Below are positions 36,700 to 48,948 of a DNA stretch of 64,000 nucleotides, in pieces. The notes below the pieces were generated by a model. The model was not told the DNA's origin, searched no databases, and saw only the letters and a list, made by a program, of their open reading frames with translations. The stretch's first letter is position 1; every line of letters starts with the position of its first letter. Origin of the DNA: Pisolithus tinctorius (taxonomy: Eukaryota > Basidiomycota > Agaricomycetes > Boletales > Pisolithaceae); the NCBI GenBank assembly GCA_024663395.1, contig JANFAH010000002.1:2542001-2606000 (forward strand), read 5' to 3'. The translations under genes were made by a program, and so were the position numbers.

Positions 36700-36932
36700 A
36701 TCCACGCCACACGATCCCACAGTCCGTGGGACTTTTTCAATCTGGGAAAGTGCAAGATGGAAATCGACTCTACCTATGTTGGCCCCTAACCTGGCTTCCT
36801 CGTTTCGTTGCCCTCGGAGTAATGTAGTCTGCCCTGCTTTATGTGGCTCTTTAGTCCGTAAGGCACCCAGTGTCACCAAAGCAGCGTAACAGGTCATAGC
36901 GATCAGCGACTGTTTTGCCAAGGACACCTAAG
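36700..36932 (-). pseudogene. SPT2 first-exon relic
   Basis: The reverse strand reads MTCYAALVTLGALRTKEP and RGQRNEEARL, a decayed copy of MTRWETLMALSASQTKEA and ERQRNEEMKR of SPT2. Flanking non-coding bases also match (GGTGTCCT and the region upstream of the start), so this is a DNA-level duplicate. The rest of the SPT2 coding region is absent. Confidence 0.7.
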
Positions 36933-38102
36933 TGGAAGACGAAACGGTGTTAGCGGCAAGATAGTGGAGTACTTGTTGTATATGGTTTGTTTGTAGACCA
37001 TTCTGGGCTAGTAGGTTCTTCGATATCATGATACCATTTATAGGTCTGGCTAGTGTCCTCACCTTCGCTTGGCCCACACGCATCGAGTCAAGCGGCGTTG
37101 ATTGGCGCATTGGCGATCTATGGGTACATGTCTCCCTCCTCGCTGCTCCCCTTCTGCCAATGGGTGAGGAGGGGCAATGCGTGGGCATGTATTTGACTAT
37201 AATGACAACGCTGGCCCCGCATTGCGTGCCTTCTAACGACTGAATTCCTGCAGGCGAAATACTTTCTCCTATTGCACATGTCTGATCTCGTGGGTCGTCC
37301 AGGGATCATCAATCATGGCCTTGAAGTAACTCCCAACCAATCTTCCAATTACCTTCGTACACACTCACCCCGTCGGGCAAGGCACTTAGATGTTTAGTTT
37401 TAACCTACTTCATGGACATTGGCGAGGCTACCGTCTTCAAGGATACCTATGTACCCTCAGACACTTGTCATTCGATGCCACGTTTCGTCTAACGAAAGCT
37501 TCGGCACCTGAGTTATTCAACTGTGTATATAAAAATTAGTTTCCAAAAACTACCTCTGACATCTCGGCGATAATGGTACAAATGGAGAGAGGTCACCCTT
37601 ACGACGACACAAGCAAGGGTGGTGAAGGATCCTAGGCACAGGAAGAGATAGCTTGTTGTGGACATATCACAGCGTGTGAACTTCTTCCGGGAAGCTACCG
37701 CTGCGAGGGTCGCCGTAGACGATGGTGTCGGCCGAAAATGAATGCAAATGATTGTGGATACATAGGTCGCGAGCTGCGGGAAGCTTGCTGAGCGGCGTGT
37801 GCCCAGCGCTGAAACTTGACCAAGTGAGCATGCGGGAAAACTCTAAGAGTAGGCAGATGGCACGAGCCACCTTCCAAGTCGTATACAACGGCAACAGATC
37901 AATTTGCCACTGCAAATTTCTCGTGGCATCTGATGCGATCTGAGGGGTCGACAGTCATCATTGCTTAGCGCTGCACTAATCGTGGTGGTTCATAAGTACT
38001 GCATACATATCAAATATATGCATAGTCTATCTATCGTGCTGGATATGGTGATCATCAAAAGACTAGACCAAGGCACGAAGGCTCATGCCTTGCAAGTGGT
38101 CA
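36933..38102. other. Extra segment in the second duplication unit
   Basis: About 1.1 kb between the SPT2 relic and MFS2; only about 0.3 kb separates the corresponding points in the first unit, so some 0.8-0.9 kb was inserted here or lost there. Short frames only; no terminal repeats or domain seen. Confidence 0.45.
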
Positions 38103-39894
38103 TTACTTTTTCCACATTTTGCGGGGTAAAAGGAGTGATGCTCCAATGGCGACGAAGATAACAACAAGGAGGAAGTAATACACGAACCATGCATGGGCTG
38201 GCGTCTTGATCGAGAGCGAGAATATCGACGCTGCAGACGCGGGTCCTATGCTTCGCATGATCGAGACCAACATCTGGGCGATTCCGTTGGTTGCACCGAG
38301 GGACCCGCGGTTGGGAGACGCAGCTGCAATATAGATGAATATGCAAGCTGGTACCAACGTGTCAGCAACTGGGATTACTAGTCGTCTTCGAAAGGGTGAC
38401 TCACAGTAACCAAGGTTCAACGACATGCTACATAAAACCTGCACACCAATCATACACCAGACTGCCCAGTTCAACCCATATTCTCTCGCCAGGGCATTGA
38501 TCAATGGACATATCAGAACGAATGGAATCCCGGACGACACAGCAAAGGTAAAGATGGCTTTGGAACCAAATCGATCATGCAAGTCTGCGAAGCAGAAGAT
38601 CTGGAAAAGCCCGTTCAAGATGCCATACGTTGCAAGTATGTTGCCAATTTGAGGTGGATCAAGACCAAGACCGCCGAGTTCAACGGGGGTTGCATAGAAC
38701 AACGGTTGCACGGCGCGAAATGAAATCTCGACAGTTGAGAGAGCAGCGTAATTTGCTGCCGCAATTAGTACCCGAGGAATTAAAAGAGAACGAAGAGGCA
38801 ATGGCTTATTCTCGTCATTTTCGTTGGTGATGAGTGTCTCACTCGAGGGCTCCGGAGACTTTAAACTTTTCTTATTACTCCATTGGCGAAATTTTGATTT
38901 GATCAGTTCTCTGAAGGGAACGCTGTTTGGTAAGGTCTTGAAATTTAGACAAAGCATTTAACGAACCACCAACAGGCATCATTCGAATCACGTACCTCCT
39001 TCAGAAAGAAGAACGCCACTATCCAGGCGATTGCCGTGAAAGTCGCTGGTATTGCACATGCAAGGAAGTAAGGGTATTCTCTCATGAATTCCACATTCCC
39101 AAATACGTTAGGAAAACGATCAGCTGGGCGAGAGAGGAAACCTCCAATCAAGGGACTGAGAAGAATATCAGTGCATGCATCACACTCTAGGTGGTAGATG
39201 GCGTACCCTAATGTGCCACCGCTCGACCAAGCAATAGGCATGTAAGCATAAGCCTGTGCCAGGTTTGTCTCATCGGTGATTTCCACCATCATACTCTTCA
39301 GGACGCCAATATTACCGTTTAGAGCACCATTGAGAGCACGGCTGTGCTAAAAGTTTGAGCGGATATGGATGCGAGCCGGACGGAACTCCTGACCTTAACA
39401 CTAGACCAATAAAGGTCTTAGATAAGCCAAAGCAGTACATCGAAAGTGACAAGCCAAAAAGCCCCGTCAGAAGGACAGGCTTCCGACCGATGTGATCAGA
39501 TACCCGGCTCCAATGAAGAACGGTGAGAGCCTGCGTAGCAAAGAAGAGGGAGTGCTGCAGTCGTGCTAGTTCAATGCAAGGATTTGTTACATCGAGTTGG
39601 CGGGACACTCACCAGAAGTCCGACGTAGAACCCGACCTTGGTTTCGTCTCCATTCGTGACGCCAATATCCCGTATTAGCTGTATTCCACATTGCGATGTC
39701 AATCATGTAACATCACGACTACTTGATGGGCGACATACCTGAGGAGCGAAGGGCGATATGAGCTGCGAAGTGAGAGGTTCAGCCAGTTGCAGGAAAAGTA
39801 TGATGGTGAACTGCCGCCACGGCAAAGGGGTCCTGCCATGCTTTTGTTGATGATCGTGCAACAAGGGAGTCTCTTCGTCCACCGTGTGCGCCAT
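38103..39894 (-). CDS. MFS transporter (MFS2), paralogue of MFS1
   Basis: Start MAHTVDEETPLLHDHQQ (ATG 39894) with the same acidic dileucine motif, then LPWRQFTIILFLQLAEPLTS. MFS signature HWSRVSDHIGRKPVLL (about 39,510-39,460), GVLKSMMVEITDETNLAQAY, AWSSGGTLG and PLIGGFLSRPADRFPNVF. The C-terminal half has LGLDPPQIGNILATYG and SIMRSIGPASAASIFSLS, ending SLLLPRKMWKK with TAA 38103-38105. Exon and intron order matches MFS1. Sequence is similar throughout but clearly diverged, so the duplication is not recent. Both copies look intact. Confidence 0.85.
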
Positions 39895-40379
39895 GGGAGT
39901 GGGTGGAAGAGTTGAACAAGCGTAATCAGTTGATACTTTTACTACACGCGCCCTGCAGTGAGTCACTGTAGAAACGTCATTTACCTCTTAACGGGGTTCC
40001 CGGAGGAGACAGGGTCCACTGCTGAGTAAGTCGGCAGTTCGGCTTCGGGTTCCGACTCCATGGTTTCTCCGGCACGTGACTCAAACGTGACTTACCCCTC
40101 GGGATAGGGGAACGACGCGCCACCAACGGTGGAACGCGTCCCCAAAGCGTAGAAAACCCTAAAATCTATCAATCCCCTCGTAGCTGAAATTAGGGTAGTT
40201 TGCTTTGTCGCTACACATGCATGCGTGACCATTGTTCACCTCCAAGGCGTGTTATTTGTTCGTCCACACTTCCCCGGCACCTTTCAAAGCGTGTATTAAA
40301 CACAACTCTGGAATCAAACGTAGTCACGGCCTTACTGCCTATCAGCCCTTGCTGCTGCGAATTATTGCAGTCTTCCAAA
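39895..40379. other. Divergent promoter region of MFS2 and the Ser-rich gene
   Basis: 485 bp; no coding feature. It corresponds to 35,863-36,300 in the first unit. Confidence 0.45.
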
Positions 40380-41375
40380 ATGCTCTCCAACCCAAACAAG
40401 GCGCTTCCAGCAATTCCGTCGAGCACTGGTCCGCGTGCCGGCAGAGAGCCTATCGTGACCCCGTATCTATCTGCAGCAAGTGCGCAGGGCGTCAGTAGGG
40501 CTCTCCCAGCAATCAGAGTCGAAGAGACACTCTCTCAAGAGGAAATGGACAACTTGCACGACCATTGGAACGTGTCTCGACGGTTCGTGAAGGAAACGGT
40601 GGGTTCCACTTCTGTGCCTGTGATTCACAGACCCAGGTAACCTGCCATTAGCACGTGTATCGCAAGAGACAACTTGGTCAACATATGCAGTTTCCCGTAT
40701 CGCCGATATTCTTGCCCGATGCCACTGACAGCATTCCTGCCACACCTCTATCTGCCTCCAGTCAATCCACATCACGATCCCACAGGTTGTGGGGCTTCTT
40801 CAAGGGCAGGTGCGATACAAGAGTCACTCTGCTTGTGACGATTGCTAACCTGGTTCGCAAATAGGAGCACGCCCACGAGTCAGCCTAACCAAAAGAGCGC
40901 GAACGTATTGGAGTCCTTTCGGTGCAAAGCACAGCAAAGCCTGCGAAGAAGGGTGAAAAACACTATCTCCACGCCTGATATACGCAGTAGGGCCAGGCGT
41001 GCTGTGAAACCTGGAGTAGCAGCCCCGCCCCCCGCATCCACGTTGTTACCGCAAACCCCTCCCCCCAGAACAGTGGAGGAATCCGAAGTCTTAACGCAGG
41101 AGGAGCTTATGACGGACAAGAGAGGGATCTACTTGACGCTCGATCCGGATTGGCGGATCTCCCGTGGCGAGGCACTGCTGAGTTTTCTGTCGCCCATCCC
41201 ACATGACTATGACCCATTCAGGCCGGACTCTCCAATCCTGCACAGGCATCAATCCCTTTGCGACCTAGCCATGTTGGCACCGAAGCCATCTGGGGAGCCA
41301 AACCCTGACAACCATGATGAAGCCTACACTTACTCGATCGACGAATTGCATTCCTTTGTCCTGCTGATGGATTAA
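40380..41375 (+). CDS. Small basic Ser/Pro-rich protein, unknown function
   Basis: Start MLSNPNKALPAIPSSTGP at 40380. The first exon continues to ETLSQEEMDNLHDHWNVSRR. A middle exon has DATDSIPATPLSASSQSTSR and RLWGFFKGR. The last exon has NVLESFRCKAQQSLRRRVKN, ESEVLTQEELMTDKRGIYLT and DPDWRISRGEALLSFL, ending ELHSFVLLMD at 41375. SQEE and TQEE-type acidic motifs precede each structured part. No domain recognised, no signal peptide. A relic copy lies one duplication unit upstream. Confidence 0.55.
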
Positions 41376-41886
41376 TCGATAAATCACCCACCTTCCTTCC
41401 ACAAAAACGTTCTTTGTCAAATTGCAATTCTAAAAACGTACTATCTATGATGTTATAGCGCCAACATACTATTACTGTGCACACACCTCTCGTTTGTATC
41501 GTTATCCTTAACTAGATGATTGAAATGTATCCGCTCTTTTGATGCCAGTTATTGGTTGACGTCGAGCGCGCACAGCGTTTTCCAGTGGACCCTTTGGCCA
41601 ATGACCTGAGGTATGATCGCAGTCTATTCCCAAATATTCAATGGAGGCGACCCTTTGACGGTCAAAGTGGTCTTTTGAGGATGGATGTCGCCCGATTCTT
41701 CGGTCCCCCCGACCAAGTCGCAGTTGCGGGATCCGGATGACCATGACGTCCGCTCTAATGGCACGTGGTCAAAAAAGGCAGTGTCAGCGTCGGATGTTTA
41801 TCCTCGCTGCTCTCCATCAATCATCGCCTTGCTGTAACCTCCGCGCGCTCATCGTCGTTCAAGTACCACTGTATTATCTTTCCAAT
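41376..41886. other. Intergenic
   Basis: 511 bp. A 62-codon plus-strand frame at 41552-41740 (DVERAQRFPVDPLANDLRYD) has protein-like composition but no partner exon or recognised domain, so it is not called as a gene. Confidence 0.3.
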
Positions 41887-43711
41887 ATGATATCCCCGCC
41901 ACCCTCACCAAAGATGGCTCGCAAGCTGCCGGGTAACGATATCGAAAACGAACACCAGCTGTCACCACCGTTGTCTCCAAAGAGGTCTTTTGCACAGGAC
42001 GGCTTTGATCCTGTAGACTCCAAGCGTCGCCATGTGCTTTTGGAGGGACTCAACGGACAGAGCTTGCGCAGGCGACTGCCGCTTGGTGAGTATGTCCCGC
42101 TCATGCAGTTTGGCTCGTTGGCTGGAATTCAGACGCACTAGATCCGCTAGCTGTGTTGGGCATGGAGGACAACTCCGGTTGTGACATGCAGTGGGTAGAC
42201 CCAGACTTGCATCTCTCCATACCTGCATCTCCCTCTTGTCCTGATCTCCGATCCTTCTCACAAGGAAAATCGTGGGGACAGCCATGCAGTGCCACCGGAA
42301 AATCCATGGCAGGCTCAGTTTACACATGGCCTCCGGCTGCCCAATGTGACAATCCCGTTCGGGGTCTTGTGCCCAGACGCAGTGGAGCAGGACACGATAT
42401 ATTGTGCTGCTCAGATGACTACCAGTTATCTCGATCCCCGTCCAGTTTACCCCTATCGGAGAACCTCATGCTGGATACCCCTCAAACGAAACACGGGTAC
42501 CATTCCCGGTCTACACGTGCACGCACAAATTCCTTTGCGTATGTCCGCTGTCCGCCTGGTGATCCCCCGCAAGCTACGACCGCAGAAGACCCCCTAATTG
42601 GCGACATGGCCTCTCCGCCGCTGCGATTGGTGTGCGGACCCGTCGAAAACGACGGAAGTTGTTTTTCGTCTTCGCCAGTGTCTCCACCTGGGCTGTCCCC
42701 TTACCGCCCCAAGCTGACACGTCGTAGTTCGGACACCAATCTCATTGCTAGTGGCTCGGTGTCGTTATCCCTTGCTTCAGGAACGCAGCCATTGCATACT
42801 TCAGAACAGCCAAAATCCGTCCCACCCATTGGCGCTGAACGTAGCAGGGTGATGCGCATAATATCTAGTCGTTCCCCAAGCGAGAAATCTAGACTGTCAT
42901 TCACTCGAGATTCACCCACCCATGACCCTTCTTTTTATCTTTGGTATCCACCTCTGCAATCTTCTAATCTAGCATCTAAATCGAAACCATTTTTGGAGAA
43001 CGAGAAGTCGTTTGACAGTCTCACGCATAACCCACTACAGTCGGTCCCAATCTCGCAGGAAGATTTCTGTCGACTCTTACGGCAGGCGACAAATAATAGA
43101 TTTGCATCCAAGATTTTCTCTCCCTTAAACCCTCTCCGTAATTCTACACCTCCCTTCCATCTTGCTGCCGACCCCACCTATATCTCGCGCATGCCGTCCT
43201 TGACATATATGCCGTCGCTTCGGTACACGCAGAGTCCTGCCATGCGAGTGCGAACGTATGTATTGTTCCTTCATCCGCCACCTGCTCGCACTGTCTGACA
43301 CCCCTTCTTGCACGCCCCAGTGCCTGCGACATTCACCAATCCTCCCGTTTCGAGGAGGTATGCACGCACTGTCAAGAGTGCAAACGGGATTCGGTCGGAA
43401 AGCGTCTCCTGGCGTTTAAATATCGCCAAAGGTCCCTGCAAAAGCATCGCTCGTACGACTTCGGTCTCCCTATTCCTGGACATGTTCCGTTGGACATGCT
43501 TGGCGGATTCGACTGCGACGAGCGAAGCTTGTGGGCCGAGGTGGCAGCTGTCACCCCTGCAGAGCCATTCTCCCGCAATGGCTCTTCTACCGCCTTTGGC
43601 GGCTCCACAGGACGCATCCTAGACACCCACGCATTCGAGGACGACTTCCCGGAAGTCCCGGATGAAGATATGCTCACGCACATGTCTCTTCGTGAGGTGT
43701 CTGTTTACTGA
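41887..43711 (+). CDS. Ser/Pro-rich protein with small Cys cluster, unknown
   Basis: Start MISPPPSPKMARKLPGNDIE at 41887. Exon 1 ends SLRRRLPL and a gtgagt..ttcag intron joins to DALDPLAVLGMEDNSG. The large exon is Ser/Pro-rich with several SPSLSP-like and PTLTRRSSDTN-like phosphosite motifs. Near 43,258 an intron (gtatgt..cccag) joins RVRT to ACDIHQSSRFEEVCTHCQEC, a compact Cys/His cluster that might bind a metal. Then come KRLLAFKYRQRSLQKHRSYD, LDMLGGFDCDERSLW and the acidic end FPEVPDEDMLTHMSLREVSVY, stop 43711. Probably a disordered regulatory protein. Family not recognised. Confidence 0.6.
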
Positions 43712-43966
43712 ACAGAGCACTGGTCCGTAATTATCCCCGGTCTTCCAATATGTCAACAAACCATTGAACCCTTCGCTGTGTTGCAACCGACGTAGAAACA
43801 AGTGTACTGTAATTGCTCACATATACACATGATCTTAATGTGTTATTCATGGAGTATCTTTTTTGGTATTTAATGCGCTTTTCTTCAGATGTACATACGT
43901 GTATGTACGGAGGTGGTACAGGTGTGATGAATAAAAAATAAAGAACTACATATGACTGCAAAAATC

Positions 43967-46900
43967 TCAGAAGAAATTGTACTCCCTGGCGAGTGCAACC
44001 TTCCTAGCCGGCTCCACATCCGCAAGCACCCCATCCGCGCGGACCTCGTAGCTCTCCGGATCAACCGACATCTTGGGCAAAGCATCGTTCCATTTCATAT
44101 CCTTCTTCTTGACGGAGCGGCAATTCTTCACGGGTGCAACACGCTTTGTGAGACCATACGACACGGCAACGTTGTGGTCATAGGCATGCTTGGAAACGAA
44201 GGCGTAAGAGTTGCCGGCGGCCGACCCAGGGAAGGAGCCCCACATTGGGCGGCCGTAGGTAGGTTGGACGGTTGGTATAGAGGCGTTGGCGTCTCCCATC
44301 TGTTGAGGAAAGTGTGAGCGATTATGTACTCGTGCTGCACTTTGTGTAGTGTGGGGAAGTAAATACACGCCCACACACTGGTTGCGAATTCGGCCACGCC
44401 TTCGGTATGACAATGACGCGTCACGCGTGCGGGCGTGATCCGACATCACCGCAAATCAATGGAGGCGCAAAGGGCGGAAAGGAGATCCAACGGAAGGCCA
44501 GAACCAATCGGAGAAGGATAAAACGCACCTGCGCCCAAGCTATGACGCCAGATTTGAGGATCATCTCCGGCTTCGCGCCGAAGTTTTCGGGTTTCCACAA
44601 AACAAGGTCCGCGACCTTGCCGACCTCGATCGAGCCCACATAAGAGCCGATACCGTGCGTGATCGCGCTGTGGGAATCACATGCGTCAGGTATCCATCAA
44701 CCCTAAGACTTGATCAAGTCATAGTTTCGGACTGAAGTGGCGGATGGGGAGAGGGGAAAAGGTGCCAACGTCAAAGAGTGGAAGGACAGAAAACTTACGG
44801 ATTAATCGTATACTTCGCAATGTACCTCTTCACCCTCCCATTATCACATTCGTCGGTGTCACCAAGCTCCGTTAATGGACCCCTGAGACTCCTCAGTTTA
44901 CTGGCAGTGCGCCACGTCCGCGTGACAACCTCGCCAACACGACCCATCGCCTGCGAATCGGAGCTGATCATAGAAATGGCGCCCATGTCGTGCAGCACGT
45001 CTTCGGCTGCGACAGTCTCTGCTCGGATGCGCGACTCTGCAAAGGCCAGGTCTTCTGGGATGGATTTGTCAAGGTGGTGGCAGACCATTAACATCTTATA
45101 GGGAGGGAATCAGAGAATGAGTAAACAGGTCATGATGCAGAGCTCTTACGTCGAGGTGTTCATCGAGGGTATTGGTGGCGTAAGGGCGGGTTGGGTTCGT
45201 AGACGACGGAAGGACATTATTCAAACCACAGACAACGATGATATCTGGGGCATGACCACCACCTTACGTTGAATTCGTTCAGAAAGCGAAAATTAACGTA
45301 TGAGAAAAGCACCCACCAGCACCCTCGGTGTGATAAGTGTGAATGGTACGTCCCCCAAATGCTTCAATCGTGCCTGAAAAAAATGAATGATTCATACGAA
45401 CGAGAAAACATGGCTACCCACTCTCCACGAATCCACTCTCGTTCAGAGTATCCGTGTGGATATTTACCTGTCCATCATAGTCCTAAGAACCGTGCGAAAT
45501 CCTGCGGGAAGAGGACACGTATACCTGTACGTCATAGCGATCCGCTACATCCAAACAAGCATTAATTGCAGCGGGGGTACTTCCCCAGTCTTCATGTAAC
45601 TTGAGCCCAGCCGCGCCCGCTTTAATGATTTCTTCCATTTCAGTACAGTGCGAGTCATTTCCCTTGCCGGTAAACGCAAAATTCATCGGTAGACCATCCG
45701 TTGCAGCGAGCATATGCTTGATATAAAATGGACTTGGCGTACACGTTGTTGCATTCGTACCCGCGCTCGGACCGGTCCCGCCTCCGATCATCGTCGTGGT
45801 GCCAGCTGCGAGGGCTTCTGTAACTTGTTGCGGACAGATATAGTGCACGTGGGCATCGATAGCGCCCGCTGTGACGAGTAACTTTTCGCCGGCAATGACT
45901 TCGGTCGAGGAGCCAATGACAAGGTGAGGGTCTACTTCATCCATCATGTCTGGATTTCCAGCTTTTCCAATACCAACGATAACGCCTTCCTGTACACCAA
46001 TGTCTGCCTGGAGTACATAAGCATATACACTGCGTGGAGAGGGATCCGGAGAAGACCTACCTTGTAAATTCCGCTCCAATCAACAATGACCGCGTTTGTG
46101 ATTACAAGATCAAGGGCTTCCTTACAGCTCGCGTCTTCCTTACAGTCCGGCACCTTACAACCCACCTTCTGGCCCATTCCATCTCGAATGGCTTTACCTG
46201 CAATAAGTCATGAATGCTGTAGCAGATAGACATCCCAAACGAGGTCACCTCCGCCGAACTTGACTTCGTCGCCATACACGGCCTAGAAGTTGTGTAGTTG
46301 CCACCAACCCACATACAATGAAATCGGATGTAAACCGAGGGTACGATAATACCTACCGAATCTCTTTCGATCTTGATCCACAAGCTCGTATCACCAAGCC
46401 GGATACGGTCGCCAACCGTAGGCCCAAACATCGAAATATACTCCTCCCTACCCATATCAGTGTCTTCATGCACCAAAGGTGCATCTGGCTCAGGCACATG
46501 CGTAAATCCCTTGAGCTTCTTTGTGTCGATTAGCTCAGAATTACCGCACATCAGATCGATCGCAATGATAGGGCTGATAATGTTCCCCCCTTTGGGACAT
46601 TTCTCACCGCTAATAGAGCACAGTGTAACGGTCTTGGTGTCTCCAGGCTCGAAGCGTACAGCAGTGCCTGCGGGTATGTCGAGTCGTTTGTGAATAGCCT
46701 TAACACGGTCGAACGCGAGAGCTTTGTTCGTCTCGGGGAAGTGGTAGTGCGAGCCGACCTGCGCGTGTCAGTTGCAGTTAGGTACCCCAGAGCTAATTCG
46801 ATGAGCAGATGAGGAATTTACTTGGATGGGTCGGTCACCGTTATTAGTGACTTTGAGTCTTATACGTTCCCGCCCACGGTTAATAATAATGCGCTCCTTC

Positions 46901-47452
46901 TTGGCAATGATCGCACCCGGGAGGCTCTCCGACAAAATTTGGGAAGGGGGGAAGGCATCGGGGGAAGGAATAGGCAGGAAGGAGCCATACAGAGCTGCCT
47001 CCAGGTCACCGTCATCCGTGCAGATAGGGTCATGCACAGTCACCAAGAAGACACTGAGTGTGGGATCATAAGCCACAAGCTACATCAGAAACAGACAATT
47101 GGCGAGCTAACGCTAACACTAACCCATCATGGAATGTCCCCTCCACTTGGATGTCATGGAGCCGGGCCGGTACACTCGGGAGGACATGTCTTCTGCCCAG
47201 GAGGGTCTTGCCATGTTGCATGAGCTCTGCGACCGAGTGTTTACCATCTCGAATACGCTCCTGCAACTGTGAAGCGATGAGAGCGGTGGCCTCGTTGATG
47301 TTGAGTTGCAGTCCTCTTGCAAGACGCTTCTGGGCTAAGAAGCCAGCCTGTCGGAAGTACAATTACGATTACGGTGTTATTGTCTCCATTCGACTGCAAG
47401 GAGATACCTGGTGAAGGAGTAGCCTGTCCTGCTCCCGAGGAAGGATGTACAT
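43967..47452 (-). CDS. URE1: Urease (nickel, single-chain fungal type)
   Basis: Hydrolyses urea to ammonia and carbamate in the cytosol; needs nickel and UreD/F/G accessory proteins, none of which lie here. The start [14 protein letters not shown] (ATG 47452) continues [20 protein letters not shown], the gamma-like domain; a beta-like domain follows near 47.0-46.6 kb. The alpha domain begins [20 protein letters not shown]. It has the metal ligands HVHYICPQQ, the carbamylated Lys in [29 protein letters not shown], the flap His in [20 protein letters not shown], and [14 protein letters not shown]. The C-terminus reads [19 protein letters not shown] and ends [10 protein letters not shown] at 43967. 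About ten short introns. Length and domain order are those of fungal and plant ureases. All active-site motifs seen are intact. Confidence 0.93.
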
Positions 47453-48261
47453 TGGCACTTTGGGCTATGGCTACCTCTACTAATGGATGGCGATAGATAG
47501 ATAACTGATAGTACGTGTGAGTATTACCAGGAAGCGCTACGATAAGCAGTCTTCGGATAGGGCGCATAATCACGTGATAGTACGCTCCGCTCAACTCGGG
47601 TCGCACGAAGAACGGGCGAGTACTAATCAGCGACGAAGACGAGCAAAGTCGCATGCTCGGTCTTCGTGCTAGCACGGTAGCGCGCCGCCCATAATTTCGT
47701 GAGTATTATTGTCACTGCTGGCAGCCTTCCATTTCGGCATCTTCCCATGTTCATAGGCGTTGTCAATGGCGTCCACCTCCAAAAACAGTATGTAGACTCC
47801 CTGTGCGTTCCATTTCAGTCACTCAGTCACATTCCGCGGTGGAAGGTATGTGGGTGTCTTTTGTCCGATTGAACCTTGGAGAGAAATATGTACGTTGTTG
47901 TCGATCTTTTTGTTGACTTTGACAGCATGACATTGGCGGAATAACCACATTCTTCCGTTACTCAAGCAACAAAAAGGCACATCTCGTCACCTTCTGGTGT
48001 CAGAGTTCTCGCTGGTTCGCTATTTCTACATTTCTCACCAGCATATTGACTATCTTGGGCCGGGGCTTGCGTGGCTGTGTAGTCTTAGATCCGGGGGTTG
48101 TTTGCCGAGATCAGAATGAAATCTTGGGCGGTTATAGCTGTTGATGTTTTATAGCTGGCAGGGCGTGCTGCGCCTTGTTTCCTCTCCTCGGCACTGCTTT
48201 TGTTCCCCCTCCACCGCTCCTTTCTTTGTAAACGTTACACCGGGTCTCTTCTTTCCTACTT
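47453..48261. other. Divergent promoter region, urease and downstream gene
   Basis: 809 bp between divergent starts. The last 100 bases before 48262 are pyrimidine-rich, common just upstream of basidiomycete starts. No other feature recognised. Confidence 0.4.
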
Positions 48262-48948
48262 ATGCCTCAACTCGACAACCCACGCAAGCGCACCTTTTCG
48301 TTCTCTGACCCCGTCCTGCCTCGCAAGTCATCCCGCATGTCCCTCCGTCGCACAGAGTCATTCCTATCGCTCTCGGACAGCTCCGATGACGAATCGGCCT
48401 CCTTTTTGCACCTCTCCTCAACGTCGCCGACCATCTCCCCTTACCCGCGCGCCGTTGTATACTCCAAAGAGCATCATAAGCCTGGTCCCAGAACCAGGGC
48501 CGAATTCACCATTGGCTCATCGCAGCCCAATGCCACCCAAGCCAAACAGCCCCGGAAGCGTTTCGCGCAACCCGGAGGGCAGCGCCCCGCTTCCCCGGCC
48601 CCCGCTCCCAAGAACATCGGCTTGCGCACCACCTCCCCCTTAGCCCCTGCCCGCAAGCTCCTTCCCCCCAGAGCCTCATTCCCGCGTTCGAAGCCAGAAC
48701 CAGACCTCTATCGCTTCGCAATAAAGACCCGAATGGCCCACTCTCCTGAAGGCGAAAAGATCCTTCGCATGGGACCCAGGCTGGCAGTGGCTATGTTGAC
48801 CGCAACGAGGGAGCTTGAGCGCATTGTATCTGCCGCTGCGGATGACGACGATTCTATTATGGATGATGACACACTCCTAATGCCACCCGTAGGCGGGCGG
48901 CATTGGCGGGTTGTTTCGCATGGACAAGAGGTGCAATGCGGGGCGTGA
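48262..48948 (+). CDS. Single-exon basic protein of unknown function
   Basis: 228 codons without intron: MPQLDNPRKRTFSFSDPVLP, a Ser-rich stretch (RRTESFLSLSDSSDDESASF), a Pro/Lys-rich basic middle, then a short conserved-looking helix EPDLYRFAIKTRMAHSPEGE and MGPRLAVAMLTATRELERIV. An acidic patch DDDDSIMDDDTLLMPPVGG follows, and the end is HWRVVSHGQEVQCGA. High GC and CpG content. Similar small proteins of unknown function occur in Agaricomycetes. No catalytic motif; probably nuclear by its basic patches. Confidence 0.6.
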   Translation: MPQLDNPRKRTFSFSDPVLPRKSSRMSLRRTESFLSLSDSSDDESASFLHLSSTSPTISPYPRAVVYSKEHHKPGPRTRAEFTIGSSQPNATQAKQPRKRFAQPGGQRPASPAPAPKNIGLRTTSPLAPARKLLPPRASFPRSKPEPDLYRFAIKTRMAHSPEGEKILRMGPRLAVAMLTATRELERIVSAAADDDDSIMDDDTLLMPPVGGRHWRVVSHGQEVQCGA

